Of a stretch of 64,000 nucleotides of DNA, positions 1 to 8,128 are shown piece after piece (the first letter of the stretch is position 1; every line of letters begins with the position of its first letter). The position numbers and the translations under genes were made by a program. The notes beneath the pieces are model-generated. The model worked only from the letters and a program-made list of their open reading frames with translations, was not told the origin of the DNA and searched no databases. The stretch spans positions 248,001 to 312,000 of the forward strand of contig OX381708.1 in the NCBI GenBank assembly GCA_947462335.1, read 5' to 3'. The DNA comes from Harmothoe impar (Eukaryota > Annelida > Polychaeta > Phyllodocida > Polynoidae).

Positions 1-1040
1 GGTTTCCCCTGCATTTGTCTTACTCAGGCATCTTTCAGGTCCCAACATGTACGCTCTTGCTTTGCCTCCTCGACGTGGTGACCGAGACAGGCCAGCAGTG
101 CGCGGCCGCCCGGAGACATCGGATCCTGCCATGGATGCGAACGCCCTGTCACTTTCATTGCGCCTGTGCGTTTAGTAGAGCCCAATGACTTGCGCACATG
201 TTAGACTCCTTGGTCCGTGTTTCAAGACGGGTCTGATGGGGTGCCGATCGATTCGCCACGGACCCTAGGCTTCCAAACGGGAGCACACCCAGAGCTGATC
301 AGCCCAGCAGTCGGAACAAACTATAAACAGTCCATCCTCGACCCAACCAAACTAGGCAGGGGCCCGCGCCATCCCGAGGGAGGAGGAAGCGGCAGCATGC
401 TTTCCCTCGGTTCACCGGCCGGGCTCTGAGCCCAGGGACTATAACACGGGAGGCGCCTGAAGGCGTTCCGGCTACCTTTCCTCGGGACTTCTCTCCTCGT
501 GGAAAGAGCACCCTCAGGAGCCCGCAAACACTGAAGCAGTCCCATGTGGATCTACAATCAGAAGCTCCGAGCCCTCGGAAGAGTTGAATTCCACGAGGCT
601 ACTTTGCGGTCACATCAGTTTGCCTCTGAGTGGTTTCACGTACTCTTGAACTCTCTCTTCAAAGTCCTTTTCAACTTTTCCTCACAGTACTTGTCTGCTA
701 TCGGTCTCATGTCAGTATTTAGCCTCAGATGGAGTTTACCACCCACTTTGGGCTGCATTCCCAAACAACCCGACTCCAAGGACATTTAGAGGCACGTTGG
801 CCCTCGCCTAGACTAGAGGCCTGACACACGCTATGAGAAAGGCCCCGATCAGGAGCACTCGGACCGGAGCACGTACCGGAGTGATCGTCCTAAAAACCAC
901 AGTTCACTGCCGCAGCAACAGGGGATTCAGTGGTGGGCTATTCCCGCTTCACTCGCCGTCACTAGGGAAATCCTTGTTAGTTCTTTTCCTCCGCTTAGTG
1001 ATATGCCTAAGTTCAGCGGGTAATCCCCCCTAAGGCGATG
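1..1040 (-). pseudogene. 28S rRNA 5' part, degenerate copy (copy 1)
   Basis: Read on the minus strand, this matches the 5' part of nuclear large-subunit rRNA. It has the start of 28S near 1020-1040 (a slightly altered ACCCGCTGAACTTA-GC motif with G for A), the AAGCGGAGGAAAAGAA segment near 985-1000, and the GGGAATGCAGCCCAAAGTGG and AAAGTTGAAAAG...TTTGAAGAGAGAGTTCAAGAG blocks near 650-765. Near 190-230 it has CTTGAAACACGGACCAAGGA. Several universally conserved positions are changed. The window edge cuts this copy; the second copy shows that the 28S continues and has lost internal segments. I infer a non-functional pseudogene. All open frames here are shadows of rRNA. Confidence 0.88.
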
Positions 1041-1116
1041 GACCGAGGCAATCCACCCGTGAGTGAACTGACGCTACTACGCTCAAGGTGCGCACGAGAA
1101 TGGACTTCCGGACGTC
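1041..1116 (-). other. ITS2 remnant between 5.8S and 28S
   Basis: Short spacer between the recognisable 5.8S 3' end and 28S 5' end on the minus strand. It is very short for a metazoan ITS2 (about 75 bases), in line with a shortened, decayed rDNA unit. Boundaries are approximate. Confidence 0.6.
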
Positions 1117-1272
1117 AACCAACCCTGAGACAGGCGGGGCCTTGGGAATGCCCAAGGCCGCAATATGCATTCAAGATGTCGCTGCTCAATGTGTCCTGCA
1201 ATTCACATTAATTAACGGAGCTGGCTCTACTCTTCATCGACGCATGAGCCAAGTGATCCATCGCTGAGTCCA
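1117..1272 (-). pseudogene. 5.8S rRNA, diverged copy (copy 1)
   Basis: The minus strand carries the 5.8S landmarks GATGGATCACTTGGCTCATG, GCGTCGATGAAGA and AATGTGAATTGCAGGACACA, followed by a GC-rich hairpin. The core that normally follows CGATGAAGA (AACGCAGC and its pairing partner) is replaced by an unrelated stretch, and the segment after GACA is also altered. Because that core is nearly invariant in eukaryotes, I infer that this copy is not a working 5.8S gene. Confidence 0.82.
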
Positions 1273-1408
1273 TTCCGCTGCCTCCTTCCAAAGTTGGACT
1301 TTGATTGGAATTGGGTTGGGTCATGGGGCCACAGAGAAACCGACGCAAGCGATCGGGAACCGAAGCCCACCGGTGCGCGTTGCTCTCGTCTCCGGGGTCC
1401 AAGAGAAC
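1273..1408 (-). other. ITS1 remnant, truncated by a 400-bp deletion
   Basis: Spacer between 5.8S and 18S. Compared with the second copy (52892-53194 plus part of the 18S), about 400 bases are missing here at a join around 1408-1410. The lost part includes the rest of ITS1 and the extreme 3' end of 18S. Confidence 0.65.
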
Positions 1409-1738
1409 TCTTACCAGGACGAATGACACGTTGATTCCTTCAGTGTAGCACGTGCGGCCCCGAACATCTCAGGGCATCACAGACCTGTTATTGCTCAATC
1501 TCGCGTGGCTGTACGTCACTTGTCCCTCTAAAAAGTTGGTGTCGACTGGACGGACCAGGTAAATCGATGGACTAGTCAGCAGGTCAGAGTCTCGTTCGTT
1601 ATCCTAATTAACCAGACAAATCGCTCCACCAACTAGGAGCGGCCATACACCGCCACTTACCAAATCAAGAAAGACCTCTCAATCTGTCTCAATCCTAATG
1701 GTGTCCGGGCCAGGTGAGTTTCCCCGCCACGAGTCCCA
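1409..1738 (-). pseudogene. 18S rRNA 3' part, broken (copy 1)
   Basis: The minus strand matches the 3' domain of small-subunit rRNA: blocks equivalent to CACAGACCTGTTATTGCTCA, CTCGTTCGTTATC..AATTAACC and AGACAAATCGCTCCACCAAC (read on the plus strand). The 3' terminal end is absent because of the 400-bp deletion, and homology stops near 1738 where unrelated satellite begins. It cannot yield a functional 18S. Confidence 0.88.
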
Positions 1739-2637
1739 CCCCCCATGTACTAATGGCACAAGGGTGGTGACATTGTGAGGCATGTCACGAACTTTGAAGA
1801 GCTCTCATACAGAAACCGCCAGGACTTTCACCACCAAATTCGGGTTCAGGAGGAGTTTCTGGGTAGCTTTTCAAAAAAAAGAATTCGGAGTGATGACTTG
1901 AGGTCCAAGTGTAGGAATGACCTTTCGGTAGGTTTCAATAAGGGTATCCACTTCACGTCGAAGTATGGGCCTAGTATTTTCTCTTTTATAGAGATTTTAT
2001 TCAGGGTATCCATTTCAAGTCCAAATGCAGAAATCTCGTGTAGCTAGCGGTAGGTTTCCCTGGACATCAGAGGAGGATGCACATTTAATAGCAGCAGGCT
2101 TTCCCTGGACGTCAGACAAGGATGCACGCTAGTGGCAGGCTTCCCTGGACGTCAGACAAGGATGCACGTTAGCGGAAGGCTTACTAAGAGGTTTTATTCA
2201 GAGTATCCATTACAGGTCAAAGTGCAGGAATGACTTTTCAGTGCAGTTTAATTCAGAGTATCAACCAGAGGTCCAAGTGTAGGAATTACCTTTCGTGAGG
2301 TTTAAATGAGGGTATCCACTGCAAGTGCAAGTCCAAGTATAGGCCTAGCGTCTGCTATAGAGGTTTTATTCAGGGTACCCACTTCAGGCTCAAGTGTAGA
2401 AATGGCCTTCTGAGATTTCTTTTTGAAGAGTATCCCGACGGCACATGGTAGTATCAGGGTTTGCTTGGACGTCAGACGAGGATGCACGTTAGCAGCAGGC
2501 TTATCCTGAGGTTTTATTCAGGTCAAAGTGTGGGAATGGCCTGTCAGTGAGGTTTAGATGAGGGCATCCACTTCAAGTCTTAGTGTAGGCCTAGTATCGG
2601 TCTTCTATAGAGGTTTTATTCAGGGTATCCACTTCAT

Positions 2638-3141
2638 CCTAGTAGCAAACACACTGTGGCCCCTGACGGGGCCAGACTGTGTTTACAAGTATGGCCCGGA
2701 GTGGGCTAACCGACGGGCTTCCGTCGGTTTAGGCCACCGGGCTTTGGTCTGGCCCCGTACGGGCTGCCCATGTTGGGCGCAGATCGGGTTTTGGATGGTC
2801 TGCCCACTTTGGGTTCAGATCAGTTTTTGGACGGGCTGATAGCGGGTTCAGATCATTTTTTGGACAGGCTGAAAGCGGGTTCAGATCGGTTTTTGGACGG
2901 GTTGAAAGCGGGTTCAGATCGGTTTTTGGACGGGCTCGCTAATTTGGTTGCACAGCACCTTCTGATAATTATGGGTGTTTAGAATCTATTCAATCATTTC
3001 CCCAGATATCCTAGGGTTTCCTGTTATCTGCCACACATGGACCCAAAGCGGGCAGCCCACTTTGGAACTGATCTGAGCCCAAATCGGGCAGCCTGCTTTG
3101 AAACTGATCTGAGCCCAAAATGGGCAGCCCAATCGGGGCCA
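2638..3141. mobile_element. Foldback-type element inside the satellite (copy 1)
   Basis: A 504-base stretch interrupts a class B satellite unit. It is bounded by an 8-base direct repeat, CACTTCAT, at 2630-2637 and 3142-3149. Inside, GGGCTGCCCA..TTGGGC.CAGATC units run one way (2758-2830) and their inverse runs back (3045-3135), with TGTGGCCCC near the left end (2655) mirrored by GGGGCCACA at the right. Between the arms lie about four 33-base tandem units around TTCAGATCGGTTTTTGGACG. It has no transposase. An 8-base target duplication would suit hAT-like transposition, but the left inverted terminus sits about 17 bases inside the direct repeat, so this is tentative. Confidence 0.5.
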
Positions 3142-4111
3142 CACTTCATTTCAAGTCCAAGTGCAGGAATAGCCTTCAGCGCATGTTAGCAGCAGGGTAC
3201 CTGGGCGTCAGACAAGGATGCACATTAGCGGCAGGGTTTCCCTGGACGTCAGACGAGGATGCACTTTAGCAGCAGGGTTACCTGGACGTCAGATAAGGAC
3301 GCACGTTAGCAGCAGGGTTACCCTGGACATCAGACGAGGATGCACGTTAGCAGCAGGGTTACCTGGACGTCAGATAAGGACGCACGTTAGCGGGAGGGTT
3401 TCCCTGGACGTCAGATGAGGACGCACGTTAGCAGCAGGGTTACCTGGACGTCAGATAAGGACGCACATTAGCGGCAGGGTTACCCTGGACATCAGACGAG
3501 GACGCACGTTAGTGGCATGGTTACCCTGGACCTCAGACGAGGACGCCCATTAGCAGCAGGCTTATCCAGAGGTTTTATTCAGAGCATCCACTACAGGTCA
3601 AAGTGCAGGAATGGGCTGTGAGTGCACGTTATTTCAGAGTATCAACTAGATGTCCAAGTGTAGGAACGGCCTTTCATGAGGTTTTATTCAGGGTATCCAC
3701 TTCAAGTCCTAGTGTAGGCCTAGTGTCTGTCATTTATAGAGGTTTTATTCAGGGTATCCACTTCAGACTCCAGTGTAGAAATGGCCTTCTGTGATTTCTA
3801 TTTTAAGAATATCACGAGGGCACATGGTAGTAGCAGGGTTTGCTTGGATATCAGATGAGGACGCACGTTAGCGGCAGGCTTATCCAGAGGTTTTATTCAG
3901 GTCAAAGTTTAGGAATGGCCTGTCAGTGAGGTTTTAATGAGGGTTTCCCTTTCAAGTCCAAGTGTAGCCTAGTGTTGGCCTAGTATCGGTCTTATATAGA
4001 GGTTTTATTCAGGGTATCCACTTCAGGCTCAAGTATAGGAATGACCTTTTGTTAGTTCTTTTTAAAGAGTATCGACCTGAAGTCCAAGTGTAGGAACGAC
4101 CTGTCATGAGG

Positions 4112-4117
4112 TTTTAT
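4112..4117 (-). terminator. Possible poly(A) signal downstream of the endonuclease gene
   Basis: AATAAA on the minus strand, supplied by a satellite class B unit about 420 bases past the stop codon of the His-Cys box gene. It is the nearest such hexamer that I noticed. Its use is inferred only. Confidence 0.25.
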
Positions 4118-4536
4118 TCAGGGTATCCATTTCAAGTCCAAGTGCAGGAATAACCTTTAGTGCCTGTTAGCGGCAGGGTTACCCTGGACGTCAGACAAGG
4201 ACGCACGTTAGCGGCAGGGTTTCCCTGGACGTCAGACGAGGACGCACGTTAGCGGCAGGGTTACCCTGGACGTCAGACAAGGACGCACGTTAGCAGCATG
4301 GTTACCCTGGACGTCAGACGAGGACGCACGTTAGCAGCATGGTTACCCTGGACGTCAGACAAGGACGCACGTTAGCGGCAGGGTTACCCTGGACGTCAGA
4401 CAAGGACGACACCCAACTTGAATCACTTCAACTTCTGGCTGTGCTTTGCAAAGTCGCATCAACATGTAAATATTGAACACCAACAGTGAAAAAACACCTT
4501 AATCTAGAATATTACAAGTTGGATATACTGACACTG

Positions 4537-4989
4537 TTATGGAAACTGGCAATATGGGTCGTGTGCCTTGGAGCAGTGACGCATCAGCTTGCAGGTCCGG
4601 CGATCGGCGTTCTTACTCCGCGTCTCAAGGGTGAGGTGGTCGCTGTTCACGCACAACGTGGTATGGCAGAGATGGGAAACTTCAAGTTTGTTGTCTTTTG
4701 AATGAAGAATCCTTAGATCATAGTGCTTCAACATGTAGACCAGTCTGTGGACTGACATTGGCTTGTTTTTCAGGCCTAGCTCTATTCTAGTAACAGCCTT
4801 CACGCCGTATCTATTGTCTTTACCTTTGCCAGTTGCTGCCCCCGTCCACAAGAGGCAGCCACCAGCTCCCCCCACACACCGGTTATGGATCAAGACGAGT
4901 TGCTCGTCACACCAGCGCTTGAGATCAGGTTGGAAGACGCCTGTAGAGGAAATAGCTTTAAATGAGGGTTCCAGCCAAATCCACTCCAT
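4537..4989 (-). CDS. His-Cys box (I-PpoI-like) homing endonuclease, copy 1
   Basis: Uninterrupted 150-codon frame, ATG at 4989, TAA at 4537-4539. The C-terminal half has the His-Cys box signature: S-H106-L-C108-H, C113, H118-L, E122, N127, R130-R131, C133, C139, H143 and C147, with an upstream C45 in a CLLWTG motif and an HRL motif at 81-83. Spacings match those known for Physarum I-PpoI: catalytic His to metal-binding Asn is 21 residues, Cys-Cys 5, Cys-His 5, Asn-Cys 6. This suggests H106 as general base, N127 as Mg ligand, zinc 1 from C45/C108/C113/H118 and zinc 2 from C133/C139/H143/C147. The family makes site-specific DNA breaks with a beta-beta-alpha-metal fold, usually as a dimer; I-PpoI is 163 residues and cuts 28S rDNA. 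No intron is seen, no group I intron surrounds it, and it lies 2.8 kb from degenerate rDNA. Assignment to the fold is strong; target and activity are unknown. Confidence 0.85.
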   Translation of the reverse strand: MEWIWLEPSFKAISSTGVFQPDLKRWCDEQLVLIHNRCVGGAGGCLLWTGAATGKGKDNRYGVKAVTRIELGLKNKPMSVHRLVYMLKHYDLRILHSKDNKLEVSHLCHTTLCVNSDHLTLETRSKNADRRTCKLMRHCSKAHDPYCQFP

Positions 4990-5039
4990 GTTTACTGGGA
5001 CCTTTGGATACCGTGAACCAAAAAAGTGATCAAACTGTT

Positions 5040-5104
5040 ACCGGGGTCACAAGAAGCCCGGTCACAACTTGGATAGGGTTCAAATAGTGCTGCAGCATAT
5101 AAAA
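5040..5104 (-). promoter_or_regulatory. Possible promoter region of the endonuclease gene
   Basis: Upstream of the ATG on the minus strand there is a small perfect inverted repeat (ACCGGG at 5040-5045, CCCGGT at 5057-5062). An A/T-rich TATA-like heptamer lies at 5098-5104 and reads TATAAAA on the plus strand. Neither is diagnostic. Confidence 0.2.
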
Positions 5105-6826
5105 CAGCGCCCAATACAACTGCCTTTTAACATAATTCAATAAAGTGATCTCAATAGCCAAAGGCCTTTTTTGAACAAGTCATGTTTTAATTGTAATTTT
5201 ACATCAAAATCAAGAAAGACTAGCAACATCTCACACTAACAATAGACTGGGGTCATATTATTAAATCCTTCCTAATCAATATCCATCCAACCACCAACAT
5301 ACTAGAATGCTGGTCACAGAATCATGTCAACAAACCTGCATGGTCAGCCATCTTGGAAGTGAATCATTTCATTTCTGACCCAACCCAAATGGACCCCCAA
5401 ACAATTCCTTCATAACAATCAACCATGCTTATATACATCTCTCATCATGATGAGACCTTATTCTGGCTCTATTCTCATCTCTAACACAATTTCCAAAAAA
5501 ATACCAAACTATTTAGACCACTCAGAGCTCATCTGGTATTCACTGCAGACTGATTCTTTCCCTAATTATGCACTCACTCACCCCCCACACCAAACTTGGT
5601 CACAGTCTTCTCATGACTCTCACCCCCACCAAACTTGGCCACAGTCTTGTCATGCCCAACAGCAACAAACAACCTAAAACAGTCTAGCTCCTCTTCAAAC
5701 AACACTCCTAACTAACAGCAAGTCACAGCATTTTGTCTTTGGCTGCTGTAGTCTGCCTGGATTGATAGATTCCTTCTCTAGCCTACATTGGAGCTTTTTT
5801 CACAATTTCCGAGTGCCGAAAATTTGCGTATCGTCGTCTGCGCCGGCCTTATTATGGCCTAGGGAGACTGTGACTGCATTGGGGGTTGTAGCCCTGAATC
5901 TCCTCTTTCCAGCAACGTTTGAATTTTGAAAATCGGTTGATAAATAGCCGAGTAAATGCAAGTTTTCTAAGAAATGATTTAAAAAAAGAATTTCTTCCAA
6001 TTTTTCTGATTTTCAAATGTCGACGAGTTTTCCGAAAAGCGGCAGGCACTCTATATAGGGCTTAGAAAGGTGAAGAAATGAAGAGCTTACAAAATTCTGA
6101 TCGAAATGGACTATTTACATGTCAAAATCAGACAAGATTTCATTTTAATTAATTTTCTTTGACAGCCAAAAATGTGTAGGCCTATTTGGGTGCTATTTTC
6201 GGTTTGCTTATAGCTGTCACTACAGTGACAGACCCACCCACCTACAGAGGGAGTCTACCATGCTGTACCATGTGATCAGGGAGTGGTCAGTTCTTAAACA
6301 AAGGGAGGGCATGGCAAAAAATAATTAGCCCCTTCTGGTGGGGGAGGGGAATGCCAGAAATGAAGAGCAGACAAAATTCTGATCGGAATGGACTATTTAC
6401 ATGTCAAAAAATGGAACAAGATTTCATTTTTTGACAGCCAAAAATATGTATTGGGTGTTCATTTTCACCTTGTTGAACTGTCACAATAGTGAGAGAACCC
6501 CCTACCCACCGCCGGACCCACCCATCCAGACTACAGACAATATGGGCCAATATTGTGTATTGGAGTGGTCATTTTCGGTTTTTCAATTGTCACTATAGCA
6601 ACAAATCCACCCACCCACGCCCATTGACAGAAACAGATAAACTGCTGGTGGCCAAAACTAAAATAGCACTGTTTCTTGATGTGTTAACATTTGACCATGT
6701 AAATGTACAGTTTTACAGTCCCTTCCCATCCCCTGCTTTTAGAATTGGATCACACCCAGAACAACAACACAACACACCATACATTCATGATTCTATTTGC
6801 TGATTTCACTTTTATTTTGCACACAG
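5105..6826. other. Non-coding stretch upstream of the plus-strand gene tail
   Basis: AT-rich, with no convincing gene. A short direct repeat containing CACCAAACTTGG occurs near 5588 and 5630. Open frames here are short and lack recognisable domains. Confidence 0.5.
6066..6620. repeat. Imperfect direct repeats of about 150-290 bases
   Basis: A block starting AAATGAAGAGC and running through ACAAAATTCTGATCG.AATGG, ACTATTTACATGTCAAAA and TTGACAGCCAAAAAT to ACCCACCC occurs at about 6070-6245 and again at 6357-6530. A partial third tail (TGTCACTATAG..CCCACCC) lies at 6541-6620. It is present in both large copies. Confidence 0.65.
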
Positions 6827-7135
6827 CATTATATTCCACCTGTCTCCAATGTGTACCACCAGACATCGTCGTCCGGTGCTACGAGTCGGTTGACGCCGTC
6901 ACAGATACTGCAGTCCCCATACACGGTAAGCAACTGGGCTCAAAGGCTAACCCAGTAGGTCTACCTACCTGTGACTGAAATAAGATAACATGCCTAAACC
7001 AGATAAGAATTGTATTTGTTTGAATTTGTTTTTTTGGTTTTTTTAATATAAAAGATTTTAATTGATGTGTCGAAAGATGTAACCTTTTGTCCTTTTATAT
7101 AGGGGACTTTGTCTTCCCATGTGGTCGGTCATGAG
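6827..7135 (+). CDS. Last two exons of an unrecognised gene (copy 1)
   Basis: Two exon candidates join in phase. The first, 6827-6925 (33 codons), has a pyrimidine-rich acceptor ending CACACAG and donor GTAAGC; it reads HYIPPVSNVYHQ through SQILQSPYT. The second starts at 7103 after acceptor TTTTATATAG, reads GDFVFPCGRS, and stops at TGA 7133-7135. A 3' UTR and poly(A) signal follow. I do not recognise the protein; it is Ser/Pro-rich with no visible domain. No upstream exon is evident between the endonuclease gene and 6826, so the gene body lies beyond the satellite/rDNA block or has been cut off by it. It could be a fortuitous exon pair, but the matched phase and splice sites argue for a real gene end. 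Confidence 0.45.
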
Positions 7136-7295
7136 GCTCCAAGATCAAGTTGACTTGTGACGCAGCAACACCGGAAGAGATTTAGTCGAGCATAGATGAG
7201 GCTTTTCTCCCGGATGGAAGCATCATGTGTTTACTTATAATACCTGCATGGGTTAACTCTTAGAAGACTTCCCTGTGTAAAATATCATGTATTTC

Positions 7296-7395
7296 CTTAA
7301 AGTGGCATTCTCACCAAGCGTATCCCACTCACAATTCTAGTACTGTTCTAGTCTGCTATGTGGTTAAGTGCGAGTGGTGAGAATGCCCCTTTAAG
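7296..7395. mobile_element. 100-bp MITE-like inverted repeat
   Basis: Imperfect terminal inverted repeats: CTTAAAGTGGCATTCTCACCA at the left and the inverse of TGGTGAGAATGCCCCTTTAAG at the right, each about 20 bases, enclosing about 60 bases. No coding capacity. Confidence 0.7.
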
Positions 7396-7439
7396 GTGTA
7401 TAAGGATGAGGCCTCTCTCACAGATAAAGAGGGTGGCAT

Positions 7440-7575
7440 TAATGTATTAATGTGTCATGCCCTTGGTCGTCATGATGTATCAATGCAGCCCTGAGCTGAT
7501 CATGCATCATGCTGTTTGTGTTTTTTTTTACTCTCGAAGGATCATCATGATGCCCTAGGCAGTACCAGCGCGTTA
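7440..7575. mobile_element. Palindromic GCATGAATGCAGCC-family MITE fragment
   Basis: Carries the family motifs CATGCCCTTGGTCGTCATGA, ATCAATGCAGCCCTGAG and GCATCATGC in the usual order. Other members lie at 27600, 34660, 36840, 46968, 49255, 49800 and 50365. Confidence 0.6.
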
Positions 7576-7694
7576 CTTTCCAGCACTGCATTGGTGCATC
7601 ACAAGGACAACTGTATGGTGAGTCCCCCTGGTGTGAAGTGTGTGAACTGCCTCAACTATTTCTTGACAAGAGACAGTGCTGCCATCTGTCTTAC

Positions 7695-7907
7695 CATAAA
7701 ACCTCGCGTATAACCCTAACTCTCGTATTAGCCGCACCCCGACTTTGGGCCGACCCTATAAGCCGCACCAGAATTCTGATTATGGTGCCTTTAGCACTGT
7801 ACCATAGTAGCAAAAACTCGTGTATAACCCGCACCCTGACTCTGGGTCTATCCTATAAGCCGCGCTGCTGATCTGAAAAGCGGCGGCTTATATGTGAGGT
7901 TTTACAG
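7695..7907. mobile_element. MITE with TAAAACCTCGCGTATAA inverted ends
   Basis: The left end TAAAACCTCGCGTATAA pairs with the inverse of TTATATGTGAGGTTTTA at the right. The inside has repeated TATAAGCCGCACC and CCGACTTTGGG-type motifs. The ACAGTA-like right terminus next to TA suggests a Tc1/mariner-related non-autonomous element. Related fragments lie near 26641-26830 and 29720-29780. Confidence 0.6.
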
Positions 7908-7969
7908 TAGTTGACCTGTTACGAGGCCCTGTATCTATGTTATTCAGTGATTCATGTGGTTTACAATGA

Positions 7970-7975
7970 AATAAA
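7970..7975 (+). terminator. Poly(A) signal of the plus-strand gene
   Basis: AATAAA within ACAATGAAATAAACATGA, about 835 bases after the inferred stop and followed by a TGTGTCTGTCTC-type GT-rich stretch. It converges with the minus-strand signal at 8123. Confidence 0.5.
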
Positions 7976-8122
7976 CATGACCAAACATAGTCTGTGTCTG
8001 TCTCTTACTGTTATAGACTCTACATGTAATGCCGGGGAAAGTTTAGTGGTAACCCCTTCAAATTGAAACCCCACAAATTAAACACAGTAGAAAAAGGAGG
8101 CAAGTTGTGATTGATTGAGCCG

Positions 8123-8128
8123 TTTATT
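8123..8128 (-). terminator. Poly(A) signal of the tubby gene
   Basis: AATAAA on the minus strand (plus: TTTATT), about 3.9 kb after the tubby stop codon, with no other gene between. Cleavage would fall near 8105. The tail-to-tail arrangement with the plus-strand gene supports a real transcript end. Confidence 0.5.

Larger units (their letters stand above)
1739..4410. repeat. Composite satellite next to rDNA (copy 1)
   Basis: Two interleaved repeat classes. Class A has a unit of about 41 bases built around GGACGTCAGACGAGGACGC and ACGTTAGCGGCAGGGTTACC, in tandem at about 2055-2180, 3180-3560 and 4160-4410, with single units at 2460 and 3840. Class B is a looser 50-90 base unit around GAGGTTTTATTCAGGGTATC, CACTTCAAGTCCAAGTGTAGG and AATGGCC. 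It fills the space between the class A arrays. Class B units carry AATAAA on the minus strand. Short open frames in this block are repeat artefacts. The same block recurs at 53758-56429 and, more diverged, at 45573-46680. Confidence 0.85.
7136..7990 (+). other. Inferred 3' UTR of the plus-strand gene
   Basis: Runs from the TGA to just past the poly(A) hexamer. It is made largely of three small inverted-repeat elements, listed separately. No other coding potential is seen. Confidence 0.4.

Noticed and set aside
1..1738. Functional rRNA genes
   Set aside because: Truncated at both ends, with internal deletions and changes at invariant positions in 28S, 5.8S and 18S.
4763..5029. 88-codon plus frame opposite the endonuclease gene
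   Set aside because: Shadow of the His-Cys box gene on the other strand.
4430..5160. Group I intron hosting the endonuclease
   Set aside because: No recognisable P/Q/R/S core around the gene, and the flanks are satellite and unique DNA rather than contiguous rRNA exons; by-eye search only.
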